Origin: UBA6263 sp049305865
Lineage (GTDB): Bacteria > Patescibacteriota > Gracilibacteria > Absconditabacterales > Absconditicoccaceae
Assembly: GCA_049305865.1 (NCBI GenBank)
Contig: JBAQPP010000033.1
Span: 1-41,931 of the forward strand
Length of the DNA stretch: 41,931 bases
Direction: 5' to 3'
Shown here: positions 20,549-29,788 of the stretch, piece by piece
Position numbering within the stretch: the first letter of the stretch is position 1
Layout of the letters: every line of letters begins with the position of its first letter
Notes under the pieces: generated by a model
The model's database searches: none
Seen by the model: the letters and a program-made list of their open reading frames with translations, nothing else
What the model was told of the DNA's origin: nothing
Translations under genes and position numbers: made by a program

Positions 20549-20956
20549 ATGAACATTTTCTATTGTATCCTCACAGCATTGTGCTTTGCTTCCTGGCCAA
20601 TTCTTCTCAAAAAAACAGGAAGCCCATCGATGGAAGTATCTACAATAATTGTAATGATTATTACTGTTCTTCCAATGGTGTTCCAAACTCTATGGAAAAA
20701 TAACTTTTCCAATCTACCCTTTAAATTCATAGGACTTGCAATATTAGTAGGTCTTGTAAATGGAGTGGGTATGGTATTCTATGCTAAACTTATTGACACA
20801 CCCAAGCCGGGTTTGTACGTCAGTATTATAGCTGGATTGATGCCAGTATTTGGTCTTATTATGGGTTACATCATCATGGGACAACCCACAATCAAGTTCA
20901 ATCATATGATTGGTATGCTGGCTGTATGTGCTGGTATATGGTTATTAATGAAATAA
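20549..20956 (+). CDS. Half-size EamA/DMT-type membrane transporter
   Basis: A 135-aa protein with four predicted TM helices: NIFYCILTALCFASWPILL, STIIVMIITVLPMVFQTLW, FIGLAILVGLVNGVGMVFYA, and PVFGLIMGYIIMGQP followed by MIGMLAVCAGIWLLM. It matches one half of an EamA/drug-metabolite transporter, with the typical PGLYVSIIAGLMPVFGLIMGYIIMGQ segment near the end. Half-size members dimerise like EmrE. The substrate cannot be predicted. It has no in-frame UGA, Gly is GGA/GGT, and the stop is TAA. It is the second gene of a three-gene group. Confidence 0.82.
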   Translation: MNIFYCILTALCFASWPILLKKTGSPSMEVSTIIVMIITVLPMVFQTLWKNNFSNLPFKFIGLAILVGLVNGVGMVFYAKLIDTPKPGLYVSIIAGLMPVFGLIMGYIIMGQPTIKFNHMIGMLAVCAGIWLLMK

Positions 20957-20985
20957 AATAAATTTAAAAACAAAAATTCAAAATT

Positions 20986-21423
20986 ATGGACGTTTTATTT
21001 GTATTATCAAAGGGTTTAGGAGGTTTCGTATTTCTTTTTCTGGTGTGTATTGTCATTATTGTAAGTTACTATGGACCTAGATTTACGGCTTATTTATGTT
21101 TAATCAGGAAGCCATCAGATCTTATATATGTAAGGAGATTACATAAATTACGTAAATACATACAAAAGGCTAAGGTCGGTCTTTCTGCGGCTAAAGAATA
21201 TATTGATAATCTCGAAAATGCTAATGCGCACAAAAGTCATTTAATGAAAATTCATATTTTCTCAGAAAATATAATTAATTTAAATGATGAATTACTGGCT
21301 ATGCATCAACGCACTCTTCCTTATTTGGACGAAAGTATTAAAAATTCTATTTCAATTAGTCTTATTCAAACAAAGGCTTTTGTGAATATTATCAATACTC
21401 TTCCAAAATTTAAATTAGTCTAG
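20986..21423 (+). CDS. Membrane-anchored helical protein, unknown function
   Basis: A 145-aa protein with a strong N-terminal TM helix (GGFVFLFLVCIVIIVSYYG, about residues 11-29) followed by a mostly helical cytoplasmic or periplasmic domain (RRLHKLRKYIQKAKVGLSAAKEYIDNLENA ... LNDELLAMHQRTL). I see no catalytic motif. It is UGA-free and ends at TAG, followed by a terminator at 21452. It is 29 bases after the EamA-like gene and probably shares its transcript. Confidence 0.75.
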   Translation: MDVLFVLSKGLGGFVFLFLVCIVIIVSYYGPRFTAYLCLIRKPSDLIYVRRLHKLRKYIQKAKVGLSAAKEYIDNLENANAHKSHLMKIHIFSENIINLNDELLAMHQRTLPYLDESIKNSISISLIQTKAFVNIINTLPKFKLV

Positions 21424-21451
21424 TTTCTATAAACTAATAACTATTCACAAG

Positions 21452-21483
21452 AATCCTCTTAGCTATTTTAGCGGAGGATTTTT
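21452..21483 (+). terminator. Intrinsic terminator of the 20319-21423 group
   Basis: AATCCTC pairs with GAGGATT around a TTAGC...GCG inner loop, followed by five T. Confidence 0.75.
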
Positions 21484-21604
21484 ATTTCGTCTCAATTATA
21501 GTTTACCACAACAACTTATTATTTTTATTTTTTATTGTGGTTAACTATTTATTCCACTTTTATTTGATAATCACAAAAAAAAATATAAACTTCCAAATAC
21601 TATT

Positions 21605-21651
21605 GTCATCTCGAGTAAAGTCGAGACTTGTCCTAAAAGTCGAAATGACGG
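21605..21651. repeat. REP-like repeat, short copy 2
   Basis: GTCATCTCGAG, then GTCGAGACTTGTCCTAAAAG, then TCGAAATGACGG: the outer arms of the 1730 element without the middle. It lies between the UGA-free group and argS. Confidence 0.75.
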
Positions 21652-21697
21652 TTGATATTATAAAACACAGACACAATTTAATCATTCATTTAGAACG

Positions 21698-23590
21698 ATG
21701 ATCAATATCTACAAACAATATTTCGCTGATATACTTAGCAAACAACTCAATCTTCCAGTAGAAGAAATTTTTTCTCTTATCGAGATACCACCTTCCAATA
21801 TACCTTGAGATCTAGCATTTCCATGTTTTAGAATTGCTAAACAAATTTGAAAAGCCCCCAACGATATTTCAAAAGAATTGAGCGAAAAACTTGAGTCTGA
21901 TTTTTTTTCATCTTTTCAAAATTTATGATCGTATCTAAATGCTCATATCAATAAGCCAAAATTCATCAACGACGTCCTATCTCAACCAATCAAAGAAACA
22001 TTGAAGTATTGAAACAATATTAGAACTATAGTCGAATATATGTCTGCTAATCCCAATAAACCCCTCCATATCTGACAAGCAAGAAATGTTTGTATCTGAG
22101 ATTCTATCCGTAGAATATATACATACTGTGGATATGATGTGCACTCATTTGATTATGGCGATGATAGCTGAGTAAACGTGGGATATAATTTAGTATGACA
22201 TCTATATTACAAAGTGCCATTTGAGTCAGATAAAAAATTTGATCATTATTGTGGAGAAGTATATGCCAAGATGAGAAGCAAAGAAGAAGATCCAGAATTT
22301 AAAAAATATCTTTCCGAGTTGTTACTGCAGATAGAGGAGTGAACCGATCCTACGATAAACAAAGTTCATACAGAATATGTACAGAAATGTACTATTCAAC
22401 AGTTAAAATCTTGTCGGAGAATGAATGCACATTTTGATGTTGTCAATCGAGAAACAGATATTTTACATCTCAAATTTTTTGCAGAAGCAATAGATTTGCT
22501 CAGAGAAAAATGATATATCAAATTTATCGAAGAGTGAGATGCTAAATGATGTCGAGTGATAGATTTATCTTCACTCTCAGAATATGCAAAAGAAGAAAAA
22601 CAATATCAAGTACTTATCAAATCTGATTGAGTAGCAACATATGTAGCCAAAGATATTGCTTTTGCTATGCGGAAACTTGGCTATTTAAAAAAAGATTTTA
22701 AGTACGATGTATTTACTCATGATCCAGATTGAGAAATAGTTTATACTACTCATTCACAAGAACACGATAAAAGAAAATGACATTTTGGGAATTATGATAT
22801 TGCTATAACAGTGATAGATAATAGACAAAATGCTGCTCAAGAAGTAGTTAAATCATCACTGAAATTATTGTGATATACAAATGAAAATAAACAATATATA
22901 CATTTGCCATATGGGATAGTTTATCTTACACCTCAAACTCTGCTTGATTCCTGATATAAATTAACACCAGAAGAACAAGCCGAAAAACGTTTACCATTTG
23001 CATCTAGAAAATGATGGACCGTTACTATCGATGAAATGATGGAAATACTACATCAGAAGGCATATCGAGAGACTAAGGCTAGACATCCAGAAGCACTTGA
23101 TATCTGGCTTGATGAAGTTTCAGAAAAAATTGCAATTTGATCATTTAGGTTTTTACTTATCAGGACTGATATATCCAAAGATATAATTTTTGATATACGC
23201 GAAGCTCTGGATATGCAAGCGGAGAGTTGAGCTTATGTACTATATACTTGAGCTAGGTTAAATAAACTTCTTACTGAAGCTGGTCATTGAAACAATGAAA
23301 CAATTAAACAATGAGACATTCTCACAGAGGAAATAGAGTTTGATATCATCAAAAAAATTTCAGAATTTGATTGAGTTGTTTTACAATCACAACAAGATTT
23401 AGCGCCACATCTTATATGTAGGTACTTACTTGATATATCTAAGATACTAAATTCATACTATGCAAATATAAAAATACTTTCTGCTCCAGAAGACATCAAA
23501 AGTGCTAGACTTCATCTTATAGATCAATCAGTAAAGATTCTTCAAAAAGCAATGAATTTAATCTGAATGCAATTCATAGATAAGATGTAA
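21698..23590 (+). CDS. argS: Arginyl-tRNA synthetase
   Basis: A 630-aa class I synthetase read with TGA as Gly. It has the N-terminal Add-1 domain (INIYKQYFADILSKQL...), then the active site: EYMSANPNKPLHIGQARNVCIGDSIRR with HIGQ at residues 124-127, where Gly126 is UGA. Further landmarks are GDDSGVNVGYNL, DGVATYVAKDIAFAMRK, the KMSKS equivalent LPFASRKGWTVTIDEMM, and a helical DALR anticodon-binding domain at the C-terminus (APHLICRYLLDISKILNSYY ... LQKAMNLIGMQFIDKM). It is a code-25 gene lying between two UGA-free groups, which makes it the best internal control for the mosaic. Confidence 0.96.
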
Positions 23591-23729
23591 AATATAAATT
23601 TCTTTTCTAACATATATATACACAATATTTTTTGATAATTTTAATATTGTAATTTTCTGCTTCTAGATTGACTTATTTGTTGCTGAAGAAACATTACAAC
23701 ACTTTAAAAGTTATTACCCTAATATAGAC

Positions 23730-23757
23730 TTGACTTTTACTAGGAAATTTATATAAA
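23730..23757 (+). promoter_or_regulatory. Promoter of the UGA-free ABC/membrane cluster
   Basis: TTGACT (23730-23735) and TATAAA (23752-23757), 16-base spacer, same layout as at 20250. The leader to the first ATG (23913) is about 150 nt and holds an ATTGTG-CTT-CACAAT hairpin near 23790 and a seven-codon ORF (ATG CCC ATG AAA ...). The rest of the 323-base gap after argS is AT-rich, without another gene that I can see. Confidence 0.65.
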
Positions 23758-23912
23758 ATATATTGTATGATAAAAAAGTACTAAACAAATTGTGCTTCAC
23801 AATCATGCCCATGAAAGCTGATCTTTAACATATGTATACAATATGATAACAAATGTTATTATTCAGACTTTTTTTTTACAAAAAATTTGTCTAACAAAAA
23901 ACCCAATTCAAG

Positions 23913-24149
23913 ATGTCAGAAGAAACTCAAAAATCATCTCGACCCTTGATTAGGGATGTGATGAAAAGGGAATTAATTTTCCCACCGCAAGAGAAAGACC
24001 TTCCTTTGGTCTTGCTCGGTCGTCCACACGCTTATGTAGTTATGGGTAGAATAATAGGATTATTTCTTAAATATTTAAAACTCCTGTTAATCTATAAATA
24101 TAATAAACGTCGTAAGATGAGAATTGAAAGGGAAAATAAATTAATCTAA
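23913..24149 (+). CDS. Small protein with one membrane segment, cluster leader
   Basis: A 78-aa protein that I do not recognise. The N-terminal 40 residues are polar with RDVMKRELIFPPQEKDLP, followed by a hydrophobic stretch (AYVVMGRIIGLFLKYLKLLLIY, about residues 40-61) and a very basic tail (KYNKRRKMRIERENK). The positive tail suggests that the C-terminus is inside. It is first in the UGA-free cluster, 23 bases before the next gene. All Gly are GGT/GGG/GGA. Confidence 0.65.
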   Translation: MSEETQKSSRPLIRDVMKRELIFPPQEKDLPLVLLGRPHAYVVMGRIIGLFLKYLKLLLIYKYNKRRKMRIERENKLI

Positions 24150-24172
24150 TAATCATTAAAACAAAAAACAAA

Positions 24173-24883
24173 ATGTCAAAATTTTTAAGTAAGCTTAACC
24201 CTTTCTTCACAGATGATGATGGGGATAAGACAAATGAGAAACAGCCAGCTAATGCTCCTGTTACTCCGACAACGGGGACACACATAAGTCCCGCTACCCC
24301 TGCCGTGAGCTTTTCTGCAAAGGCTAGCCAAAGCGAATCTGTGAAGGAATTTATCAAAGATTTCGTCGCAAGATTTCAGAAGCTCATAGAAGACCACGAT
24401 CAGCAAGGATTCGACTTCAAAGAATTCACAGAATCTATCTTTGACGGTTTGTCCAATCCTGGTGCAGATGTTTACCAAACCGTATTTAATACGGCAAGGA
24501 GAATGGATAAAACAGTAACTGTAGCCAAGCTACTTGAAAGTGCAGGGTTTTACAAAGGTCTCGTTGAAAACGCAGCAGCTTCCACTTTGAAAGATGCTGA
24601 TACTAAAAAACAGAGCCTTACACAAGCCAAAACCGACGAATCAAACCAGCTTACAACTGATCTTGATCTGATCGGTAAAAACATCATCAAGCTTGAAAAA
24701 CAGCTGCAGGATCTGCGCGACAGCCAGACAATCAAAACCAACGAGCTTTCACTGATTGACGGTAAATATGAAAATCAATTCAGTGACATCGAAGTTAAGG
24801 TTGGTGCACTCAACGAAGCCAAACTGCTAGTTATCAACAGCATTGTCGATGTCGAAGCAGGGATCCAAACAAACATTAAGTAA
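24173..24883 (+). CDS. Coiled-coil protein, unknown function
   Basis: A 236-aa soluble protein. It has an N-terminal disordered Pro/Thr/Ala linker (about residues 15-50, PANAPVTPTTGTHISPATPA) and a helical middle (SESVKEFIKDFVARFQKLIEDH). FTESIFDGLSNPGADVYQTVFNTARRM and LLESAGFYKGLVENAAAS follow, then a C-terminal coiled coil (about 145-236, KKQSLTQAKTDESNQL ... LEKQLQDLRDSQTIKTNELSL). I recognise no family. Base composition is clearly richer in GC than the flanking code-25 genes, and there is no UGA. It sits 21 bases before the two-TM coiled-coil gene, so a joint assembly with that protein is a reasonable guess. Confidence 0.72.
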   Translation: MSKFLSKLNPFFTDDDGDKTNEKQPANAPVTPTTGTHISPATPAVSFSAKASQSESVKEFIKDFVARFQKLIEDHDQQGFDFKEFTESIFDGLSNPGADVYQTVFNTARRMDKTVTVAKLLESAGFYKGLVENAAASTLKDADTKKQSLTQAKTDESNQLTTDLDLIGKNIIKLEKQLQDLRDSQTIKTNELSLIDGKYENQFSDIEVKVGALNEAKLLVINSIVDVEAGIQTNIK

Positions 24884-24904
24884 TCACAAAAAAAATCTAA
24901 AACT

Positions 24905-26050
24905 ATGAATACAGGTATTGATTCGAAAACATCGACAATCCCCGACCTTGGAGTTATCACAAATAAATATTTTGATGGTGCTTCACTTGAAAAGGGTAAA
25001 CAAATGTTCTCAAGATGGCGTAAGGGTGAAAAAGGAATCCCTGCCGTTATTTCCACTTTAATAATTCTGGCTCTCATAGGCGTTGCTGGATGGGGATTAT
25101 TTACTTATATCCTCCCAGCTGTTTTCGCTGCATTGGGAATCATTGCTGCTGTTGCTAGTTCTATCGCTGCTGTGGTCTTTTTGATCTTAGCATCTCCTGG
25201 CATATATAGCTGGTTTCGCAAGATAGCCAGAGCAATTCACAAGGCTGCCATTACATGGTCACCTTTCGATGAGTTCGACGACCAGATAAAAAAGATGTGG
25301 AGAAATTACAACAATTTCCTTGAAGGTAAATCGACAATCAAAGCTTTGAGAAGTCGATTTGAATCTACCGCTAAAGCAGAAATTACAAAAGCGGAAGAGG
25401 CTCAGGAAAAAGTAACAGATTTTACAAAAAAGGCTGGTAAAATTAGAACCCAAATGCTTGATATGGTAGCAAAGGGAGGAGAAGAAGCAAAGGAGACTGA
25501 TGAATATGCAGAACTCCAAACTCAATATGACAGTGCCAACAGCGCTGGTCTCAGGGCAGCAAATGAACTGAAGAACAGTAAGGGTTGGGCTGAAAAATAT
25601 GCCGCCAGATCCAATGTATTTGCTAAGCTTGATCGTAAGTTGCTCGTCGGTGCAAACCGTATGCAAAATATGATTCAGGATTTCGAAAGTGAAGTTGGGC
25701 TACTCAAAAAAGATTACGAAGGAGCACAAGCTTCAGCAAATGCAACAAACATTTTGAAACAGTTCTTCAGCGGTAAAAAAGCATGGGAATTAGATTTTGC
25801 TATGGACTTTGTCACAGGTAAGATCGAAAAAGATTATGCAACCACTGCCCAAAACATTGAAGAACTCAACTCAGTCATATCCGACTTTGATTTCAACAGC
25901 GACGACGCTTATGAAAAGCTCGAAAAACTGTCAAACAAAATCAACGCCGGCGAGGACACATTACCAGATGTTGAAAGGATTTCCAATGTAAATCACAAAT
26001 TAACCGGTTCGGAAAAAACTTCAGCTGGTCCTCTTGGAAACATCTTTTAA
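24905..26050 (+). CDS. Two-TM membrane protein with a long coiled-coil domain
   Basis: A 381-aa protein. Residues about 44-100 form two or three adjacent TM helices (AVISTLIILALIGVAGWGLFTYIL and FAALGIIAAVASSIAAVVFLILA), followed by a long alpha-helical domain (about 120-355) with heptad-like segments (STAKAEITKAEEAQEKVTDF, AELQTQYDSANSAGLRAANEL, ADVYA-like turns absent). The helical layout recalls PspA/TelA-type membrane-stress proteins, but I see no diagnostic motif, so I give no name. It is in the UGA-free cluster between the 236-aa coiled-coil protein and the substrate-binding protein. Confidence 0.72.
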   Translation: MNTGIDSKTSTIPDLGVITNKYFDGASLEKGKQMFSRWRKGEKGIPAVISTLIILALIGVAGWGLFTYILPAVFAALGIIAAVASSIAAVVFLILASPGIYSWFRKIARAIHKAAITWSPFDEFDDQIKKMWRNYNNFLEGKSTIKALRSRFESTAKAEITKAEEAQEKVTDFTKKAGKIRTQMLDMVAKGGEEAKETDEYAELQTQYDSANSAGLRAANELKNSKGWAEKYAARSNVFAKLDRKLLVGANRMQNMIQDFESEVGLLKKDYEGAQASANATNILKQFFSGKKAWELDFAMDFVTGKIEKDYATTAQNIEELNSVISDFDFNSDDAYEKLEKLSNKINAGEDTLPDVERISNVNHKLTGSEKTSAGPLGNIF

Positions 26051-26113
26051 TCACATTTATTAATCAATAAAACAAATAAATTCATTAACAAACAATTAAA
26101 CACTTTAAATAAA

Positions 26114-27670
26114 ATGGAAGAAAGAAAACGTTTTATCCTGCCGGTATCATGGAATATGAAGCCAGGATTTCAAATTGTATTTATCGTAATTATCCTCGCC
26201 GCAGTAGGCTTTGGAACTTACAAATTTATGCCAACCAACAAAACCGGAGGAGGTAGCAGTGGTAAGGGATTTTTCTCTAAATCGGCTGACCTTCGCGGTG
26301 GTTTCAATAACTTTTCCGGATTTGCCCCTGGTATCTGGATAAATGGTGGCTTAAAGGCAAATAAAGAATCCCGCATGTACAAAGAATATGATCTTCTTTT
26401 TGAAGCGCTTATATTCGATAAAATGTCGGTAATGTATGACGCATTGAAAAACGGGGAACTCGATTTTGTATTTACGACAACTGACATTTCGCCAATCAGT
26501 ATGGATCGCAGTAGCGACCTGGCGACAATGTCTGTAGCTCAATTCCTCAAAATCGATGATTCCAGAGGTGCAGATTTATTCATCGTTGACGAATCTATCA
26601 AAACGATTCCCGATCTTCGCGGCAGAACCATTGGTTGTGCGCTTGGATGGCCAAGTAATACCTTACTCCATAATACTTTGGAAGCAGGTGGACTTACCGA
26701 AAAGGACGTTATCATCAAACCATTTGATGATCCTGCACTTGCAAGAGCTGCTTACGTTTCCGGACAAGTTGATGCTGTTGTTGTATGGTCTCCCGATGAT
26801 ATTGAATGTCTCAGGTCCCGGCCTTCAAGGGTACTTACTTCTACGGAATACATGCCAAACATCATTATGGATGGTTTTGTAGCTCGTAAGGAAGTTTTGG
26901 AAAAGAAACACGATGAATTCGTAAAGTTGTCCAAAGCATGGTTGACTGCTAACTCAGAAATGAAGATAGAAGCCAACATGACGGCAGCAGCTCAGGTATT
27001 CAAAGTAGCTTTTAATTCTCCTGATCCGGTTAATGCTATTGTTGATGGTATGAAGAAAATTCACTTTGCCACCTATGGTGATAACTTAAATTTCTTTGGA
27101 TTATCGACTGACTTCACCGGTATCACTGGTCAAACCTTGTACAACAAAATGGCTCGTGTTTACAAAAACGGCTATGGTAATAACCTCAAGGACATTGTGC
27201 CTTGGGCAAACGCATCATATCCTGGTATTGTACAAGCTATTACAGGTTTGACTGGAGATGTCCATGCAGCTGAAGGCCAGGTCAAGTTTACTCCTTCCCA
27301 GAAGGATATAAATGCTCCGGCTATAGCGATTAAACCAGTCATTATCAATTTTGAATCTGGTTCGTGGATATTATCTCCAGATATGAAAGATAAACTTGAC
27401 CGTGAAGTCGGTCCATTTGCAAATGAGTTTGCTGGCATGAAAATGCGCGTTGAAGGTAATACCGATGCTGATGGAGATGCCAATTTCAATAAGGAATTAT
27501 CTTACAAACGTGCAAAATCAGTTGTAGATTATCTGGTAAGCAGCTACAAATTTGATCGTAATCGTTTTATTATTGTGGGTAATGGGGAAGAAAAACCTGT
27601 TTCAGACAATAGTACCGAAAATGGTAAAGCAGCTAACCGCAGAACTGAGTTTCAACTCTTGGGCAAGTAA
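26114..27670 (+). CDS. ABC substrate-binding protein (NitT/TauT-like) fused to OmpA-type domain
   Basis: A 518-aa membrane-anchored receptor. One TM helix near the N-terminus (FQIVFIVIILAAVGFGTYKFM, about residues 19-39) is followed by a Gly/Ser linker. A periplasmic-binding domain of the NMT1/TauA type comes next (about 60-370: FAPGIWINGGLKANKESRMYKEYDL, DALKNGELDFVFTT, IPDLRGRTIGCALGWPSNTLLHNTLE, ARAAYVSGQVDAVVVWSP). A C-terminal OmpA-like domain (about 405-518) has INFESGSWILSP, VEGNTDADGDANFNKELSYKRAKSVVDYL and NRRTEF, with the Asp and Arg that bind diaminopimelate. This would tether the receptor to peptidoglycan. The ligand is unknown. It is UGA-free, and its own terminator separates it from the permease. 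Confidence 0.88.
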   Translation: MEERKRFILPVSWNMKPGFQIVFIVIILAAVGFGTYKFMPTNKTGGGSSGKGFFSKSADLRGGFNNFSGFAPGIWINGGLKANKESRMYKEYDLLFEALIFDKMSVMYDALKNGELDFVFTTTDISPISMDRSSDLATMSVAQFLKIDDSRGADLFIVDESIKTIPDLRGRTIGCALGWPSNTLLHNTLEAGGLTEKDVIIKPFDDPALARAAYVSGQVDAVVVWSPDDIECLRSRPSRVLTSTEYMPNIIMDGFVARKEVLEKKHDEFVKLSKAWLTANSEMKIEANMTAAAQVFKVAFNSPDPVNAIVDGMKKIHFATYGDNLNFFGLSTDFTGITGQTLYNKMARVYKNGYGNNLKDIVPWANASYPGIVQAITGLTGDVHAAEGQVKFTPSQKDINAPAIAIKPVIINFESGSWILSPDMKDKLDREVGPFANEFAGMKMRVEGNTDADGDANFNKELSYKRAKSVVDYLVSSYKFDRNRFIIVGNGEEKPVSDNSTENGKAANRRTEFQLLGK

Positions 27671-27701
27671 GTTTTATTAGCTGAACGCCTCACTTTTACA
27701 G

Positions 27702-27732
27702 GAAAGGGGGATTTTTATCTCCCTTTCTTTTT
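27702..27732 (+). terminator. Terminator between receptor and permease genes
   Basis: GAAAGGGGGAT and ATCTCCCTTTC form a strong stem followed by five T. Partial read-through would give more receptor than permease and ATPase, a common arrangement for ABC importers. Confidence 0.85.
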
Positions 27733-27766
27733 AAACAAAATTTTCTAAAACAAAATATTCGCTAAT

Positions 27767-28633
27767 ATGAAAAAAAAATTCAAAGAACTTTTCAAGTTCG
27801 CCGGCGAGGTAGATAAGAAAACTGCCTTAGCTGTAAGCATCTTTGGATGGGTATTGCTACTATTTTTTTGGTGGCTATTACCGACAATGGGATGGATAAA
27901 AGACACAATTCTCCCATCTCCCATAGATGTATTTCATGCATATGGAAAAATGTTTGTTCCCGATCAGATTGAAGGAGAAAAATTAACCTTAATACAACGT
28001 ATTTTCTCTGCTAGAGGTCTATTATATAATACTGGATATTCTATTACAATCAATTTGACCGGTTATTTACAAGCACTTGCAATAGCTATACCATTGGGGT
28101 TTATTGTGGGTTTGATACCATTCTTCAGACACTTGATAAGCAAGCAAGTTGAAGCAATCCGATTTACTCCATTACCAGCAACTACGGGAATCTTTATGGC
28201 TATGTTTGGCTTGGGTTTTGGTGTAAAGATTGAGTTTCTTGCATTTGGTATCTTTGTATATCTATTGCCCGCAGTTACTCAGCGTATAGATGATATCAAA
28301 ACGGATGATCATCTCAAAGCACTCAAACAAACTATTTACACACTCAACGCATCTAATTGGCAATCTATGAAACACTTCTACATACCATCAGTATTGAGTA
28401 GGTTTTCTATGGATATTATCAATCTTGTTGCTGTGAGTTGGACTTACATTGTTATTGCTGAAATGATCAATGCACAAGGAGGTATGGGATATATGATTTA
28501 TATGGCAACCTCAAGAGGTTCTCATGTGGATCAGCTCTATGCTATTCTTCTCCTTATTATTTTCATAGGGTTTGTCCAGGATAAAGCTCTCAAAGCTACG
28601 GATAGAAAAATATTCAGACATAAATACGTATAA
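27767..28633 (+). CDS. ABC transporter permease, NitT/TauT family
   Basis: A 288-aa inner-membrane protein with about six TM helices, related to SsuC/TauC. Visible segments: WVLLLFFWWLLPTMGWIKDTILPSPIDVFHAYGKM (TM1 and the LPSP..V motif typical of the family), INLTGYLQALAIAIPLGFIVGLIPF, and FTPLPATTGIFMAMFGLGFGVKIEFLAFGIFVYLLPA. The coupling loop TLNASNWQSMKHFYIPSVL corresponds to the EAA motif, and VSWTYIVIAEMINAQGGMGYMI is the usual late TM. It is UGA-free and probably translationally linked to the ATPase, which starts two bases after its stop. Confidence 0.92.
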   Translation: MKKKFKELFKFAGEVDKKTALAVSIFGWVLLLFFWWLLPTMGWIKDTILPSPIDVFHAYGKMFVPDQIEGEKLTLIQRIFSARGLLYNTGYSITINLTGYLQALAIAIPLGFIVGLIPFFRHLISKQVEAIRFTPLPATTGIFMAMFGLGFGVKIEFLAFGIFVYLLPAVTQRIDDIKTDDHLKALKQTIYTLNASNWQSMKHFYIPSVLSRFSMDIINLVAVSWTYIVIAEMINAQGGMGYMIYMATSRGSHVDQLYAILLLIIFIGFVQDKALKATDRKIFRHKYV

Positions 28634-28635
28634 CT

Positions 28636-29664
28636 ATGAAAAATATATTCAACAAAAATACAGAAGAAGAAGTTCAGCCAGGTAGTATATCTCCTGAAAT
28701 CAATTCTGAAGAAAACGCTACCGTAGTAGAGGAAGTTCAAGTCGAAGAAAAAAATAACTCCTCTAAAATCAAACAATCTACCACCAGCAAATCTTGGTTT
28801 TCTTGGATGAAAAAATCTAAACAGGAAAATGTTGAACTTGTAGAGAAACCATTGTTCAAAAGAGATACTGATACCAGTGGAAAATATTCCGATTTAAATA
28901 TTATAGACTTGGTAAACATAGACCAATCCTATGATAATGGTAAAACAGTAATTTTCCAAGATTTCAATATGTCTGTAAAAGATATTATTGGACAAGGACA
29001 GTTTACTTCTATTCTTGGAAAATCTGGTTGTGGTAAATCTACAATTTTGCGCTACATATCTGGTCTTCAAAAACCAAGTTCTGGTGATGTTTATGTTTAT
29101 GGTAAACAACTAACTCCAAAAGATCGCATTCCAATGGTGTTTCAACATTATACATCTTTTGAATGGAAGAGTGTTTTGGAAAATGTTGCATTACCATTGA
29201 TTCTCAACGGTGTTTCTAAGAAAGTAGCTTTTGAAAAAGCAATGCACATGATAGAGATTGTCGGTTTGCAGGGACATGAGCACAAGTTTGCAAAATATCC
29301 CACACTTTCCGGTGGTCAATTACAACGTGTAGCTATAGCTCGTAACTTGATTTCCAATCCTCAAATCCTCCTCATGGATGAACCGTATAATGCTCTGGAC
29401 TACAAAAACAGAACTGACATGCAATTATTCCTTCGTGGTATTTTTGAGCACGCAGAGCTTGATCCAACAGTATTGTTTGTTACTCATGATATTACGGAAG
29501 CCGTTTTTTTGAGTACAGATATTATCATATTGGACAGCAATCCAGGCCGCATCAAACACCACATAAAGGTTGATCTTCCTAATAAACGTGATATTTCACT
29601 TCAGGATAGTCAAAACTTTGTTGAGCAAGTACGTGAAGTCAGATCGCTTATGAGGAAGTTATAA
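28636..29664 (+). CDS. ABC transporter ATPase with acidic N-terminal extension
   Basis: A 342-aa NitT/TauT-type ATP-binding subunit. The core (about residues 85-342) has Walker A LGKSGCGKST (about 131-140), Q-loop MVFQHYTSFEW, signature LSGGQLQRVAIARNL, Walker B ILLMDEPYNALD, and H-loop FVTHDITEAVFLS. The usual subunit is about 260 aa; here an extra 80-residue N-terminus rich in Glu, Ser and Lys (VEEVQVEEKNNSSK ... KSWFSWMKKSKQENVE) is added. It has an amphipathic, Trp-containing stretch that could touch the membrane. Every Walker A glycine is GGA or GGT, unlike those of Der and ClpB. A terminator follows at 29684. Confidence 0.93.
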   Translation: MKNIFNKNTEEEVQPGSISPEINSEENATVVEEVQVEEKNNSSKIKQSTTSKSWFSWMKKSKQENVELVEKPLFKRDTDTSGKYSDLNIIDLVNIDQSYDNGKTVIFQDFNMSVKDIIGQGQFTSILGKSGCGKSTILRYISGLQKPSSGDVYVYGKQLTPKDRIPMVFQHYTSFEWKSVLENVALPLILNGVSKKVAFEKAMHMIEIVGLQGHEHKFAKYPTLSGGQLQRVAIARNLISNPQILLMDEPYNALDYKNRTDMQLFLRGIFEHAELDPTVLFVTHDITEAVFLSTDIIILDSNPGRIKHHIKVDLPNKRDISLQDSQNFVEQVREVRSLMRKL

Positions 29665-29683
29665 TTTCCTTTATCACAATAAG

Positions 29684-29716
29684 ATCCCGTCGGTTTTTTA
29701 CTGGCGGGATTTTTTT
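29684..29716 (+). terminator. Intrinsic terminator of the ABC permease-ATPase genes
   Basis: ATCCCG and CGGGAT close a loop that also pairs internally, followed by seven T. Confidence 0.8.
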
Positions 29717-29718
29717 AA

Positions 29719-29755
29719 ATAAAAAAAATTAGCTCCCCGCAAAACGGAAAGCTAA
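29719..29755 (-). terminator. Intrinsic terminator of the 4-TM protein gene
   Basis: On the minus strand TTAGCTTTCCG and CGGGGAGCTAA form the stem, followed by a T run. The first TAA in the table-25 frame of the upstream gene (29729-29731) lies inside this stem. Confidence 0.75.
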
Positions 29756-29788
29756 CCTTAAAAATTTTACATACCTGAAATTTTTACA

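Noticed and set aside
25259..25666. Minus-strand ORFs within the ABC/coiled-coil cluster (25259, 26218, 27172 and others)
   Set aside because: Antisense to genes with clear domains or consistent codon use; no promoter or motif of their own.
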